Assembly (NCBI GenBank): GCA_947467345.1
Contig: CANIHD010000005.1
Coordinates: forward strand, 62,001 to 126,000
DNA: 64,000 nucleotides
Direction of reading: 5' to 3'
Origin: Alphaproteobacteria bacterium
GTDB taxonomy: Bacteria > Pseudomonadota > Alphaproteobacteria > Micropepsales > Micropepsaceae
Below, piece after piece: positions 1 to 10,152 of the stretch (the stretch's first letter is position 1; each line of letters opens with the position of its first letter). The position numbers and the translations under genes are program-made. Below the pieces are notes generated by a model, which made no database searches, had not been told where the DNA came from, and was given only the letters and a program-made list of their open reading frames with translations.

Positions 1-67
1 GGGCATTTTCCTCCGCCCCTCCGTGGAGGGACTGTCATAAATCGAGGGGGGCGGGCAGGGCGACGGC
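1..67. other. left-edge intergenic stretch
   Basis: GC-rich non-coding stretch downstream of the DUF815 gene. It holds a short inverted repeat (CCCTCC / GGAGGG, around 16-30) without a T-tract. I see no gene here. Confidence 0.4.
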
Positions 68-952
68 TTAAGTCAGCTTCTTTCCCAATTCGCCGGCCAG
101 GTCCTGAATGAATTGCCAAGCGACCCGGCCGCTGCGTGAACCGCGCGTGGCCGCCCAGGTGATGGCCCGTGCATCGCGCTCCTCTTTGGGCAAGCGCAAT
201 TGAAAATGCTGGGCGTACGCCTCGATCATCGCGAGATATTCGTCCTGGCTGCAATTGTGGAAGCCCAGCCACAGGCCGAAACGATCCGACAGCGAGACTT
301 TTTCTTCCACGGTTTCGGAGGCGATGATCGCGGTGGAGCGTTCGTTCTCCATCATGTCGCGTGGCATCAGATGCCGCCTATTCGATGTCGCATAGAACAC
401 GACATTGGCCGGCCGTCCCTCGACGCCGCCTTCCAAGGCCGCCTTCAAAGATTTGTAGCTGGTGTCGTCGCGGTCGAAAGAAAGATCGTCGCAGAACAGC
501 ACCACGCGTCTTTTGGCTTTGCGTAAGCGCCGCAACAGCAAAGGCAGACTGGAAATATCTTCACGCGGGATCTCGATCAGCGCCAATCGGGCGACGCCTT
601 TACGTGACCTGTTCACCTCGGCATGCAGCGCTTTGACAAGCGAACTCTTGCCCATGCCGCGCGCGCCCCACAGAAGCGCATTATTGGCGGGCAGGCCGTC
701 AGCGAAGCGGCGGGTATTCTCGAGCAGCGTATCGCGTGAGGTGTCGACGCCCTTGAGAAGGGGCAGGGGCAAATGCGCCGTCTCCGTCACCGGTATCAGA
801 TGTGCCCCGTCGGCTTCCCAGATAAAAACATCGGCCCCTGTCAGGCCCAGTTCGGCCTCGGTACCGCTGTTTCCGAAACGCCGCTCCAGCACCGCGGCGA
901 TCCGCTTCAGGGCCTTTTCCGTGCCCGTCTCTTTTTTCATTTTTGCAACCAT
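68..952 (-). CDS. DUF815 family AAA+ ATPase
   Basis: Predicted P-loop ATPase of the DUF815 family (about 294 aa from the chosen start), a widespread proteobacterial family without an assigned reaction. A Walker A motif (GARGMGKSS) follows LLW in the first half. A hydrophobic Walker-B-like strand, VVLFCDDLSFD, follows, and then sensor-like FYATSNRRHLMPRDM. The C-terminal basic/aromatic segment (GSRSGRVAWQFIQDL) is typical of the family. An upstream start at 1036 would add 28 Pro/Gly-rich residues, so the MVAKMKK start at 952 is preferred from the family's length. It is divergent from yajC. The family call is firm; the function is unknown. Confidence 0.85.
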   Translation of the reverse strand: MVAKMKKETGTEKALKRIAAVLERRFGNSGTEAELGLTGADVFIWEADGAHLIPVTETAHLPLPLLKGVDTSRDTLLENTRRFADGLPANNALLWGARGMGKSSLVKALHAEVNRSRKGVARLALIEIPREDISSLPLLLRRLRKAKRRVVLFCDDLSFDRDDTSYKSLKAALEGGVEGRPANVVFYATSNRRHLMPRDMMENERSTAIIASETVEEKVSLSDRFGLWLGFHNCSQDEYLAMIEAYAQHFQLRLPKEERDARAITWAATRGSRSGRVAWQFIQDLAGELGKKLT

Positions 953-1100
953 TGGTGGTGTTCCTGGGAAGGGCGTGCGTTCGCCAAAAGCCCGGCCGGC
1001 GGCGGCCAAATTGCTGTGCCTCGGGTCCGGTTGCAATGGGGGGCCGCCCGGCTATAGTCCGCGCCTTCTGACGCCGTTTTTCGCCCGAGAAGGCCTTGCA

Positions 1101-1385
1101 ATGAACCAAGATTTTATCATGCAGATGGTGCCACTGGTCCTGCTCTTCGCCATCTTCTATTTCCTTTTGATCCGGCCTCAGCAGCAACGCGCCAAACAGC
1201 ATCAGCAAATGATCGAAGCCGTGAAGCGGGGCGACACGGTGGTGACCGGCGGCGGCCTGGTCGGCAAGGTCACAAAGGTCAAGGATGACGGCGAGATCAT
1301 GGTGGAGCTTGCTGACGGGGTGCAATTTCGCGTGGTGAAATCGACGCTCTCCGACGTGCGCGCCAAGAGCCCGGAAAAGGAATAG
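1101..1385 (+). CDS. yajC: preprotein translocase subunit YajC
   Basis: Small inner-membrane accessory subunit of the Sec translocon (94 aa, usual length). One N-terminal membrane helix (about residues 7-25, VPLVLLFAIFYFLLI) is followed at once by the family signature RPQQQRAKQHQQM. A cytosolic beta-rich domain follows, with the conserved GDTVVTGGGLVGKV segment. YajC normally precedes secDF; here the next gene on the strand is an unrelated membrane protein, so secDF must lie elsewhere. The ATG at 1101 is preceded by a GAGAAGG ribosome site. Confidence 0.95.
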   Translation: MNQDFIMQMVPLVLLFAIFYFLLIRPQQQRAKQHQQMIEAVKRGDTVVTGGGLVGKVTKVKDDGEIMVELADGVQFRVVKSTLSDVRAKSPEKE

Positions 1386-1504
1386 GGCCGAAAGTACCAG
1401 TGCCCCGTTGACCGCTCCGGTATGGAACCCGATGGAGGGTTCCGGCCACATGCTGTAGCTTCAATGGACTCAACGATGCTCAACGGGTCTGGGGAGGCTC
1501 TTCG

Positions 1505-2125
1505 ATGACCGTCATTCTGACCAATCTGCGCTACGCGGTGATCACGGGTTTCGTGCTCGCGGCGCTCATGGCCGTAATCTACGTGTCCTACACCGATTTT
1601 GACGGCAACGTGTTTTGGCCGTTCCTGGTGCGCTGGCTGCATGTGCTGTCCAGCATCATGTGGATCGGGCTGCTCTATTATTTCAACTTCGTGCAGACCC
1701 CGACCATGCCCAAAATACCGGACGAGTTTAAGCCCGGTGTGTCGCGCTTCATCGCGCCCGAGGCTCTGTTCTGGTTTCGCTGGGCGGCGATGTCGACCAT
1801 ATTTTTCGGCATCATTCTCGCGCATCTCAATGGCTATCTGCTCGAAGCCTATACGCTGGGCGCCACGCAAGGCTTCGCCGATTTGCGCACGGTGCTGATC
1901 GGCTTCGGCATGTGGTTCGGCACCATCATGTGGTTCAACGTGTGGTTCGTCATCTGGCCGAACCAGCAGAAGGCCCTGAACATCGCCAATGCTTTCCCGA
2001 CCCTCGCCGCCGATCAGAAGGCCAAAGCGGGAAGGACGGCCGGCCTGTTTTCACGCGTGAACATGATCCTGTCGGTGCCCATGCTCTTCTGCATGGTCGC
2101 CGCGACCCATATTTTCACTGGCTAG
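1505..2125 (+). CDS. PuuD / urate-oxidase-N type membrane protein
   Basis: Integral membrane protein of 206 aa resembling the N-terminal membrane domain of urate hydroxylase PuuD (Urate_ox_N family). Visible helices lie at about residues 8-28, 38-60, 93-113, 125-150 and 182-204. Family-like features are RWLHVLSSIMWIGLLYYFNF near the N terminus, FGTIMWFNVWFVIWPNQQK in the fourth helix, and conserved His and Trp residues. Full PuuD proteins carry a C-terminal cytochrome c domain; none is present, and no purine genes are nearby. A role in urate oxidation is therefore unproven. A hairpin terminator follows. Confidence 0.7.
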   Translation: MTVILTNLRYAVITGFVLAALMAVIYVSYTDFDGNVFWPFLVRWLHVLSSIMWIGLLYYFNFVQTPTMPKIPDEFKPGVSRFIAPEALFWFRWAAMSTIFFGIILAHLNGYLLEAYTLGATQGFADLRTVLIGFGMWFGTIMWFNVWFVIWPNQQKALNIANAFPTLAADQKAKAGRTAGLFSRVNMILSVPMLFCMVAATHIFTG

Positions 2126-2144
2126 GCTGAACTCCAGCATAAGG

Positions 2145-2177
2145 AAGGCCGCTCGGAGACGATCCGGGCGGCCTTTT
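2145..2177 (+). terminator. rho-independent terminator after the PuuD-like gene
   Basis: Perfect 8-bp stem AAGGCCGC / GCGGCCTT (2145-2152 with 2168-2175), 15-base loop, then TTTT and a further T-rich stretch. It lies 20 bases past the upstream stop and just before the next start at 2189. Confidence 0.65.
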
Positions 2178-2188
2178 CGTTTCCGGGT

Positions 2189-3019
2189 ATGAGCGAGATT
2201 TCTGCCTCCAGTGCGAGCGTGGTCCGTGCCGCGGATTATGACCGCTTCCTGTCGGGGCTGTTTGTGCCCGAGGCGCGCCGCAATCACCTCTTCGCGCTCT
2301 ATGCCTTCAATCATGAGATCGCCAAGACGGCGGAAATCGTCACCCAGCCAGTGATGGGGCAGATACGTCTGCAATGGTGGCGCGAAACGATTGCCGGGAT
2401 TTACACCGGCGGCGTCCGCCGGCACGAAACGGCGCTGGCCTTGGCTGACGCGATTGATGCCTATGGCCTGCCACAGGCGCTTTTCGACACGCTGATCGAC
2501 GCGCGCGAACGCGATATTTTCCGCGACGAATTTGCCACGCTTGTGGACCTTGAGACCTATGCCGATGCAACATCGGGCGGTTTGATGCGACTTGCGGTTC
2601 GGATCTTAGGCGGCGGCGACACGCTGGAAGAGACTGCGAAGGAGGCCGGCATCGCCTATGCGCTGACCGGGCTTTTGCGCGCCATTCCGTTTCATGCAGC
2701 GCAGCAGCGGTTGATGCTGCCGGCGGACGTTATGCGCGGCGCGGGCCTTTCGGGTGAGGATGTTTTTGCCCATGACGGCGCGCGGCTTTCGCCGGTGATT
2801 TCGCATCTTTCCGCCGCTGTGCGCTCACACATGAAACTGGCGTCAGGCGCACCTATAGCGCGCAACCTTTTACCGGCTTTGCTGCCGGCCTCTCTGGTAC
2901 AACCCTATTTGCGCCGGCTGATGCACGAAAATTTCGATGTTTTTCGAGATGCAGCGGATCTCTCGGTGCCACGGCGCCAGCTTGTCATGCTCGGCACGAT
3001 GATACGCGGACGCTTGTAA
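2189..3019 (+). CDS. squalene/phytoene synthase family protein, NDUFAF6-like
   Basis: All-alpha trans-isoprenyl-synthase-fold protein (276 aa). It shows LFALYAFNHEIAKT and the family hallmark QIRLQWWRETI. The Asp-rich DxxxD substrate-magnesium motif expected in real squalene/phytoene synthases is degenerate (NHEIAKTAE), and the second motif is also poor. That resembles the mitochondrial complex I assembly factor NDUFAF6 and its alphaproteobacterial relatives. It probably does not make phytoene; no carotenoid or hopanoid genes are nearby. Its stop codon directly abuts the convergent trmFO stop (3017-3019 and 3020-3022). Confidence 0.8.
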   Translation: MSEISASSASVVRAADYDRFLSGLFVPEARRNHLFALYAFNHEIAKTAEIVTQPVMGQIRLQWWRETIAGIYTGGVRRHETALALADAIDAYGLPQALFDTLIDARERDIFRDEFATLVDLETYADATSGGLMRLAVRILGGGDTLEETAKEAGIAYALTGLLRAIPFHAAQQRLMLPADVMRGAGLSGEDVFAHDGARLSPVISHLSAAVRSHMKLASGAPIARNLLPALLPASLVQPYLRRLMHENFDVFRDAADLSVPRRQLVMLGTMIRGRL

Positions 3020-4369
3020 TTATTCCGCTGCAGCGCGGCGTCCGAGCCAGAGATCGAGATCGGCAAGGGCGCGGTGCGCCATGAATTTCTTGCGATCGCG
3101 CCCGCGCACCTTGGCATCGTCCACCGGCGGGAAGAGCCCGAAATTCACATTCATCGGCTGAAAGGTTTTTTCGTCGGCACCTTTGGTGATGTGATGGAGA
3201 AGCGCGCCCAAAGCGGTGGTTGTCGGCGGCGAAGAAATTGCAGTGCCGGCAGCGTCGGCGGCCGCGAAACGTCCGGCCAAAAGTCCGATGGCAGCGCTTT
3301 CGACATAGCCTTCCACGCCCGTAACCTGCCCGGCAAAGCGCAGGCGCGGCTGCACTTTCAAGCGCAGCGATTCATCCAGCAGGCGCGGCGAATTCAAAAA
3401 CGTGTTGCGGTGAATGCCGCCGAGGCGCGCAAAGCGCGCATTATCCAAACCGGGAATGGCGCGGAAGATGCGCGTCTGTTCGCCGTGCTTCAGCTTGGTT
3501 TGAAAACCCACCATGTTCCACAGCGTGCCCAGCGCATTGTCCTGCCGCAATTGCACCACCGCATAAGGGCGTCGGTTATTGTGCGGATCAAACAGGCCGA
3601 CCGGCTTCATGGGTCCGAAGCGCAATGTTTCTTCGCCGCGCACCGCCATCACTTCAATGGGAAGACAGCCTTCGAAATAGGGCGTGTTCTTTTCCCATTC
3701 TTTGAATGTCGTCGTGTCACCTTCGCGCAGCGCGGCTACGAAATCGCGATATTGCACATCGCTCATCGGGCAATTGATGTAGTCCGCGTCGCCGCCGCCA
3801 GGGCCCTTTTTGTCGTAACGCGATTGCAACCACGCGACCGACATATCGATGGAGTCGTGCTCGACAATCGGCGCGATGGCGTCGAAGAACGCCAGGGATT
3901 CTTCACCGCTAAGCGCGCGCAAAGACTCTGCAAGGGCAGGCGAAGTCAGCGGCCCCGTGGCGATGATGACATTTTCCCAATCGGCGGGCGGCAATCCGGC
4001 GATTTCTTCGCGAGAGATGCGGATGCGCGGATGCGCGACAATCGATGCTTCTACGGCACGGCTGAATCCATCGCGATCGACCGCTAAAGCGCCGCCTGCG
4101 GGCAGCTTGTGCGTATCCGCGGCGGAAAGAATAAGCGAACCGGCGCGGCGCATTTCTTCATGCAGCAGGCCGACGGCGTTGTTTTCCCAATCGTCCGATC
4201 GGAAGGAATTGGAGCAGACGAGTTCCGCCAGCCCCTCGCCGGAATGGGCCTCGGTCATGCGAACGGGACGCATTTCGTGCAGGACGACATCGAGCCCCGC
4301 TTCCGCCGCCTGCCAGGCAGCTTCGGAGCCGGCCAAGCCGCCGCCAATCACATGAATTGTCTGTGTCAT
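3020..4369 (-). CDS. trmFO: methylenetetrahydrofolate-tRNA-(uracil-5-)-methyltransferase TrmFO
   Basis: FAD- and folate-dependent enzyme that forms ribothymidine at position 54 of the tRNA T-loop. About 449 aa from the second Met, the usual size. The N-terminal FAD fold [16 protein letters not shown] is followed by the diagnostic [14 protein letters not shown] (containing the catalytic Cys) and LLHEEMRR. The C-terminal [16 protein letters not shown] GidA-like segment is present. An upstream start at 4378 would add only three residues. It is convergent with the NDUFAF6-like gene with no spacer. Confidence 0.95.
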   Translation of the reverse strand: MTQTIHVIGGGLAGSEAAWQAAEAGLDVVLHEMRPVRMTEAHSGEGLAELVCSNSFRSDDWENNAVGLLHEEMRRAGSLILSAADTHKLPAGGALAVDRDGFSRAVEASIVAHPRIRISREEIAGLPPADWENVIIATGPLTSPALAESLRALSGEESLAFFDAIAPIVEHDSIDMSVAWLQSRYDKKGPGGGDADYINCPMSDVQYRDFVAALREGDTTTFKEWEKNTPYFEGCLPIEVMAVRGEETLRFGPMKPVGLFDPHNNRRPYAVVQLRQDNALGTLWNMVGFQTKLKHGEQTRIFRAIPGLDNARFARLGGIHRNTFLNSPRLLDESLRLKVQPRLRFAGQVTGVEGYVESAAIGLLAGRFAAADAAGTAISSPPTTTALGALLHHITKGADEKTFQPMNVNFGLFPPVDDAKVRGRDRKKFMAHRALADLDLWLGRRAAAE

Positions 4370-4493
4370 GGCCGCCACTTAGCCTAGGAAGGCGGCTGGG
4401 TGCAATTACCTGGGACCGGACGCAATTTGACCCGGCAACATCCCTTCAATATCGGATAGAATCCCGGCTTCTACTTCGATTCAGGAGTGAGAC

Positions 4494-5609
4494 ATGAAGC
4501 GTCAGCGATTGGGTTTCTGTGCTCTGAGTGTTGCGACACTTGCGTCGATCGCCCAGGCGCAGGCCGCGGCCACTCCGGCACGTCCGGTTCCCATATTCGA
4601 GCTCGATCCGAATTGGCCAAAACTGCCCGAGAATTTCCGGGCGCCCTTCGTTTCCGGTGTGCTCATAGATTCTCAGGACAACGCCTGGCTGATTACGCGG
4701 CGACTTCGCTCGGTCGCGGACGGTGACAAGGTCAACGGTCCGGCGGTCATGATACTCGACCCAAACGGAAACTATATCCGCGGGTGGGGCGGGCCGGGTG
4801 AGGGCTATGAATGGCCGGCGTCGGAACACAACGCCTACATCGACCACAAGGGCTTCTTCTGGATTTCAGGTGACGGGTGCTCAGCGGAAGGACGCAACGA
4901 ACCGGATGACGATCAAATTTTGAAGTTTGATCTGAACGGCAAATTCGTCATGCAGATCGGGCGCAGCAATGCCGGACAAGGCGATGGTGACACACTAAAT
5001 TTCAGACGCCCGCCGAACGTTCAGGTAAATCCCAAAACCAACGAATTGTTCGTCGCGGATGGATATGGCAATCACCGGATCGTCGTGCTGGACGCCGACA
5101 CCGGAAAATTCAAGCGCATGTGGGGCGCGTTCGGCAATACGCCTACTTTTACGGGTGAGATGCCGTGCTTCGCTCCGGAAGCGAAAACATTCGACGGCGT
5201 GGGCGCGATGAACTTCAGCATCCCGCACGTGCTTCTGCTGAGCCACGACGGCCTTTTATATGTTGCTGACCGCAACAACAGGCGTATCCAGGTTTTTACC
5301 CCCGAAGGAAAATTTGTCCGTCAGGTGGTAAGATACGAAGCGGAGTTTGCACGCAATCTCGCTTTTTCTCCGGACCCCGAACAGACCTATTTGTACACGG
5401 GTACTGGCGATGGCATCGCCATGTACGACCGCAAGTCGCTGGAGTTTATCGGGTTGGTGGAGGTCCATGGAGTCGTGACTGGACCGGGTCATCAGATTTC
5501 GATGGATTCCAAGGGCAATTTGTATGTCACCGGCGGCGCTATGGGCACTCTTCCCAAGCATCTGACCGCAGGAAGGCTCATCTTTAAAGGGATGAGCACT
5601 CCGCAATAG
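4494..5609 (+). CDS. secreted NHL-repeat beta-propeller protein
   Basis: Predicted periplasmic or secreted protein (371 aa) with a Sec signal peptide (basic MKRQR, hydrophobic GFCALSVATLA, cleavage near AQA-QA). Repeated strand motifs such as ELFVADGYGNHRIVVLDADTG, LLYVADRNNRRIQVFTPEG and FVRQV are NHL repeats, consistent with a six-bladed propeller. Such proteins are lyases, hydrolases (peptidylglycine lyase or virginiamycin B lyase-like) or scaffolds; no active site can be assigned. A purine-rich CAGGAGTGAG precedes the ATG. It may be monocistronic, as no partner gene is evident. Confidence 0.8.
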   Translation: MKRQRLGFCALSVATLASIAQAQAAATPARPVPIFELDPNWPKLPENFRAPFVSGVLIDSQDNAWLITRRLRSVADGDKVNGPAVMILDPNGNYIRGWGGPGEGYEWPASEHNAYIDHKGFFWISGDGCSAEGRNEPDDDQILKFDLNGKFVMQIGRSNAGQGDGDTLNFRRPPNVQVNPKTNELFVADGYGNHRIVVLDADTGKFKRMWGAFGNTPTFTGEMPCFAPEAKTFDGVGAMNFSIPHVLLLSHDGLLYVADRNNRRIQVFTPEGKFVRQVVRYEAEFARNLAFSPDPEQTYLYTGTGDGIAMYDRKSLEFIGLVEVHGVVTGPGHQISMDSKGNLYVTGGAMGTLPKHLTAGRLIFKGMSTPQ

Positions 5610-5635
5610 GTGATTAGTGGGATAGATCTCGGTCG

Positions 5636-6569
5636 ATGCGAAAAACCAACAAACTTCCTATCGGCCAAACCATTGCGCGCGCCTATGGCTTTGTATTCGG
5701 CCATGTCGGCACGCTCGTCCGGATCACCTGGGTGCCGGCGCTATTGAGCGCCGTTTTGGGGTTCGTCATGGACCGCAACAGCCTGCGCTTACAGGACGCC
5801 GCGGCGGGGGGGCGAAGATGCTGGGCTCTATGTGCTGATGGGCTCGCTCAGTCTGACAACGTCGCTGTTCCTAAGCGCGGTTGCAGCATCCGGAATCATT
5901 CGCGAAGTGCTGGAGCCCGGCACGGCGCGGGGCATTTTCTATTTTCCCACCGGAAAGACGGAACTACGCCTTTTCATGGCCAATCTGCGCATGACATTGG
6001 CCATCACCGCGTTGTTCGTTCTGGCGTTCCTTGTGACCATTGCCGCGCTGGCGCTTGCGGGCGTCAATATTATGGATGCTGAAGAGCCACCTGCGACTCT
6101 CGCCACTTTCGCTGCCGGAATGGTCACAATTGCCGCATTTGTTTACGTCCTCGTCAGCGCGCTGCGGCTGGCGTTCTTCCTGCCGGCGGCCGTCGTGGTG
6201 GAAATCGGCGCGGGGCTTCGCCGCGCGCACGCTCTCAGTGAGGGAAATTTCTTCCGTGCATTGACGGTGTTGGTTGCGATCCTATTCCCGATCGTCATGG
6301 TTGTGGTGATGGGACAGTTCGCTTTGCTTCTTCTTGTCGACGGTTCGGCAGCGCTGCAGCAACCGGTTGACGTCGTGAGAGCGAGCATACAGGCCGCAAT
6401 CCAACAGAATTTGCTGTTGTGGGAAATCTTCGGCGCTTTTGTGTTCATCCTGACGTCGGGTTTGCTCTACAGCGCATCCGCCTATGGCTATGCCGCCATT
6501 GTGCCGCCGGCAGCATCGTTGCCGGGCTCGCCCTCTACATCAGTTCCCGAGGTTACGCCGACGCCCTAA
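5636..6569 (+). pseudogene. integral membrane protein, frameshifted at a G7 run
   Basis: Two frames together encode one multi-spanning protein of about 310 aa. The first opens with MRKTNKLPIGQTIARAYGFV and runs to 5812; the second carries GLYVLMGSLSLTTSL onward to 6569. The frames join if the seven-G run at 5806-5812 is read as six, giving AAAGGEDAGLYVLM. The C-terminal half alone, from a GTG at 5832, would be 245 aa with four or five helices. No named family was recognised. It may be a sequencing error, a real lesion or a slippage-controlled gene. Its stop is one base from that of convergent uvrA. Confidence 0.6.
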
Positions 6570-6570
6570 T

Positions 6571-9459
6571 CTACTCGGCGGCGTTCGCCTGTTTCGGCGC
6601 TGGGCGCTGTTTCAGCATCGGCTTCAGATATTGGCCCGTGTAGGAGCGCGCGCTCTTGGCCATAGTTTCGGGCGTTCCAGCGGCAATGATTTCGCCGCCG
6701 CCTTCGCCGCCCTCGGGGCCGAGATCGATGATCCAATCGGCGGTCTTGATGACCTCCAAATTGTGCTCGATCACCACCACGGTGTTTCCTGAATCGACCA
6801 GCTCGTGCAGCACTTCCAGAAGTTTGCGCACGTCCTCGAAATGCAGACCCGTCGTCGGCTCATCCAGAATATACAACGTGCGGCCGGTGGCGCGGCGCGA
6901 CAATTCCTTGGCCAGTTTCACGCGCTGTGCTTCGCCGCCCGAGAGGGTGGGCGCCTGCTGGCCCACTTTGACGTAGCCGAGCCCGACGCGCGTCAGCGTT
7001 TCCATTTTTTCGCGCACGCTGGGCACAGCCTTGAAGAGTTCGCCCGCCGCTTCGACGGTCATGTCCAGCACTTCGGCGATGGAGTGGCCGCGGAATTTCA
7101 CGTCCAAAGTTTCGCGGTTGTAGCGTTTGCCCTGACAGACATCGCATTGCACATAGACGTCGGGCAGAAAATGCATCTCGATCTTGAGGACGCCGTCGCC
7201 CTGGCAGGCTTCGCAGCGCCCGCCTTTGACGTTGAATGAGAAACGCCCCGGGCCGTAACCGCGCGCTTTGGCTTCGGGCAATCCGGCAAACCATTCGCGG
7301 ATCGGCGTGAAGGCGCCGGTATAGGTCGCCGGATTGGAACGCGGCGTGCGCCCGATCGGCGACTGATCGATATCGATGACCTTGTCGAGGAATTCGAGGC
7401 CGAGAATTTTTTCGTGCGGCGCGGGATGTTCGCGCGCGTCGTTCAGCCGCCGTGCCACCGCTTTGTAGAGCGTCTCAATGGTGAGCGTGGATTTGCCGCC
7501 GCCGGAAACGCCGGTAACGCAGGTGAAGGTGCCGAGCGGCACCTCTGCCGTCACATGCTTCAAATTATTGCCGCTGGCGCCCACAACTTTCAGCCAACGA
7601 TTATGCGTGGCTGTGCGCCGTTTCGCCGGAATGGGAATTTGCCGCGTGCCGACCAGATATTGTCCGGTGATGCTGTCCGGATGGCGCATGATGTCGTCGG
7701 GCGTTCCTTCGGCAATGACGACCCCGCCGTGAAGCCCGGCGCCTGGTCCCATATCAATGACGTAATCGGCAATGCGAATGGCTTCGTCGTCGTGCTCGAC
7801 CACGATCACCGTGTTGCCGAGATCGCGCAGGCCCTTCAACGATTCCAAAAGCTTGGCGTTGTCGCGCTGGTGCAGGCCGATCGAAGGTTCGTCCAGCACA
7901 TACAACACACCCGAAAGGCCGGACCCGATCTGCGATGCCAGCCGAATGCGCTGGCTTTCGCCACCCGAGAGCGTGCCCGACGAGCGGGCGAGGGTGAGAT
8001 ATTCCAGCCCGACATCGTTGAGAAATTTCAGACGGGCGCGAATTTCTTTGAGGATGCGCGCGGCGATCTCACGCTGTTTGGGGTTGAGCTTGGAATCCAA
8101 TTCCTTAAACCAGACATCGGCGGCGCGGATCGATTGCTCACACACCTGGCCGATATGCATGCCAGCCATACGCACGCACAAAGCCTCCGGCTTCAGGCGA
8201 TAGCCGTTGCAAACTTCGCATGGGCTTTCCGATTGGTAGCGCTCAAGCTCCTCGCGCATCCAGGCGGATTCGGTTTCCTTGTAGCGCCGCTCCATATTGG
8301 CGACGACGCCTTCGAAGGGCTTCTTGATGTCGTAGCGCTTCAGCCCGTCATCATAGGAAAATTTGATCTCATCCTCGCCGGAGCCGTGCAGGATTACGTC
8401 CTTGACCTTTTTCGGCAAATCTTCCCACGGGGCGGTCAGGCTGAATTTGTAGTGACGCGCCAAAGCGTCCAGCGTTTGCAGGTAATAGGGCGACGAGGAT
8501 TTCGACCACGGCGCGATGGCGCCTTTGCGCAACGGCAAGGCGGTGTTGGGCACGACAAGATCGGCATCGAAATAGAGCTTCATGCCCAATCCGTCGCATT
8601 CGGGACAGGCGCCGTGCGGATTGTTGAACGAGAAAAGCCGTGGCTCGATTTCGGGAATGGTGAAATCCGAAACAGGGCAGGCGAATTTGGATGACATGAC
8701 CAGCCGCTTGGGTTCGGTCTTGTTGCCGATCTTTTCGGTCTCGTCGGCGAATTCGACCACCACCAAGCCGTCGGCCAATTGCAGCGCCGTCTCGATAGAG
8801 TCCGGCAAGCGGTTGCCGATGTCTGGCTTCACGACGATGCGGTCCACCACCACGTCGAGATCATGCTTCAGCTTTTTATCCAGCGTGGGCGCTTGGCCGA
8901 TATCGTAGAAAGCGCCATCCACTTTGACGCGCTGAAAGCCTTTCTTCTGCAATTCGGCCAGTTCTTTGCGGTATTCGCCTTTGCGTCCGCGCACGATCGG
9001 CGCCAGCAGGAACAGGCGCGTGCCTTCCGGCAGCGTCAAAATCCGGTCCGCCATCTGGCTGACGGTCTGGCTTTCGATCGGAAGCCCCGTCGCAGGCGAA
9101 TAGGGAATGCCGGCGCGCGCATAGAGCAGGCGCAAATAATCGTAGATCTCGGTAACGGTGCCGACCGTCGAACGCGGATTGCGCGAGGTGGTGCGCTGCT
9201 CGATGGAGATGGCCGGCGACAGCCCGTCGATATGATCGACGTCGGGCTTTTGCATCATCTCCAAAAATTGGCGGGCATAGGCCGAGAGGCTTTCGACATA
9301 GCGCCTCTGGCCCTCGGCATAGATCGTATCGAACGCCAGCGACGATTTGCCCGAGCCGGACAGACCGGTGATCACTACCAGCTTGTCGCGTGGGATATCG
9401 ACATCAACATTGCGGAGATTGTGCTCGCGGGCGCCGCGAACGGAGATGGTCTTGTGCAT
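6571..9459 (-). CDS. uvrA: excinuclease ABC subunit A
   Basis: DNA-damage recognition ATPase of nucleotide excision repair (962 aa, full length). Two ABC ATPase modules are visible: Walker [10 protein letters not shown] near residue 33 and GVSGGGKST near 640, with signatures [12 protein letters not shown] and [12 protein letters not shown]. Zinc modules include CPVSDF...CPECDGLG, where one Cys of the first finger is Ser, as I recall is common in alphaproteobacteria, and [10 protein letters not shown]...CDVCQGKRY. It is divergent from ssb; a LexA-type operator about 95 bases upstream points to SOS control. The C-terminal tail is short and basic. Confidence 0.97.
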   Translation of the reverse strand: MHKTISVRGAREHNLRNVDVDIPRDKLVVITGLSGSGKSSLAFDTIYAEGQRRYVESLSAYARQFLEMMQKPDVDHIDGLSPAISIEQRTTSRNPRSTVGTVTEIYDYLRLLYARAGIPYSPATGLPIESQTVSQMADRILTLPEGTRLFLLAPIVRGRKGEYRKELAELQKKGFQRVKVDGAFYDIGQAPTLDKKLKHDLDVVVDRIVVKPDIGNRLPDSIETALQLADGLVVVEFADETEKIGNKTEPKRLVMSSKFACPVSDFTIPEIEPRLFSFNNPHGACPECDGLGMKLYFDADLVVPNTALPLRKGAIAPWSKSSSPYYLQTLDALARHYKFSLTAPWEDLPKKVKDVILHGSGEDEIKFSYDDGLKRYDIKKPFEGVVANMERRYKETESAWMREELERYQSESPCEVCNGYRLKPEALCVRMAGMHIGQVCEQSIRAADVWFKELDSKLNPKQREIAARILKEIRARLKFLNDVGLEYLTLARSSGTLSGGESQRIRLASQIGSGLSGVLYVLDEPSIGLHQRDNAKLLESLKGLRDLGNTVIVVEHDDEAIRIADYVIDMGPGAGLHGGVVIAEGTPDDIMRHPDSITGQYLVGTRQIPIPAKRRTATHNRWLKVVGASGNNLKHVTAEVPLGTFTCVTGVSGGGKSTLTIETLYKAVARRLNDAREHPAPHEKILGLEFLDKVIDIDQSPIGRTPRSNPATYTGAFTPIREWFAGLPEAKARGYGPGRFSFNVKGGRCEACQGDGVLKIEMHFLPDVYVQCDVCQGKRYNRETLDVKFRGHSIAEVLDMTVEAAGELFKAVPSVREKMETLTRVGLGYVKVGQQAPTLSGGEAQRVKLAKELSRRATGRTLYILDEPTTGLHFEDVRKLLEVLHELVDSGNTVVVIEHNLEVIKTADWIIDLGPEGGEGGGEIIAAGTPETMAKSARSYTGQYLKPMLKQRPAPKQANAAE

Positions 9460-9550
9460 CGCAAAACGGCTTTCCGCCGGGGGGCTAATGGTTACCTATG
9501 GCGGTTTTCCGGCACACCCCGCAAGCGCCGGCTGGCGAGAATCGCATCTG

Positions 9551-9565
9551 GAACAAAAAGAGAAC
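9551..9565. promoter_or_regulatory. LexA (SOS) operator between uvrA and ssb
   Basis: Exact direct repeat GAAC-AAAAAGA-GAAC, equal to GTTC-N7-GTTC on the other strand and to the alphaproteobacterial LexA consensus. It lies 92 bases upstream of the uvrA start and 128 upstream of ssb, so LexA could repress either or both. Confidence 0.75.
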
Positions 9566-9693
9566 ACATGCTACCAAGCCTGTCCACGTATCGTGAATTC
9601 GTACGTGGACAACCGGGTTTGGCGCATGGCGTCGCTGAGGCCCGGAGGATAGTTTCGGCCTCCAAGACGGCCGCGCGAGAAGGAGAAGTGGTT

Positions 9694-10152
9694 ATGGCAG
9701 GTAGCGTCAACAAGGTGGTCCTGATCGGCAATCTCGGCCGCGATCCGGAAACACGCCGGCTCACCAGCGGCGATCCGGTGGTCAATCTGTCCATTGCGAC
9801 GTCGGAAACCTGGCGCGACAAGGCCTCGGGTGAACGCAAAGAGCGCACCGAGTGGCACCGCGTGGTGATCTTCAACGAGAACCTCGCCAAGGTGGCGGAG
9901 CAATATTTGCGCAAGGGTTCCAAGGTCTACCTCGAAGGGGCTCTTCAGACCCGCAAATGGACCGATAAGGACGGCGCCGAGAAATACTCGACCGAAATCG
10001 TCCTACAGAAGTTCCGCGGCGAGCTGGTGATGCTGGATGGCCGTGGCGAAGGCGGCGGTAGCGGCGAACGCGAGCGTCCAGCCCTTGCCGGCGCGGCCGA
10101 AGGCTCTCGCAGTTTCCAGCGCGACGATCTGGACGACGAAATCCCGTTCTAA
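9694..10152 (+). CDS. ssb: single-stranded DNA-binding protein
   Basis: SSB of 152 aa that coats single-stranded DNA in replication and repair. The N-terminal OB fold begins [20 protein letters not shown] and includes [22 protein letters not shown] and [14 protein letters not shown] Gly/Ser/Arg linker and the acidic partner-binding tail DDLDDEIPF close the chain. The start is fixed by AGGAGAAG seven to eight bases before the ATG at 9694; longer in-frame upstream sequence is antisense to uvrA and is not coding. It is divergent from uvrA and shares the intergenic LexA-type site. Confidence 0.97.
   Translation: MAGSVNKVVLIGNLGRDPETRRLTSGDPVVNLSIATSETWRDKASGERKERTEWHRVVIFNENLAKVAEQYLRKGSKVYLEGALQTRKWTDKDGAEKYSTEIVLQKFRGELVMLDGRGEGGGSGERERPALAGAAEGSRSFQRDDLDDEIPF

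Noticed and set aside
2189-3019. Genuine phytoene or squalene synthase
   Set aside because: The Asp-rich catalytic motifs are degenerate, and no carotenoid or hopanoid genes accompany it.
7414-8694. Long open frame antisense to uvrA
   Set aside because: Overlaps the conserved UvrA ATPase coding sequence and has no recognisable domain; a GC-rich genome shadow.
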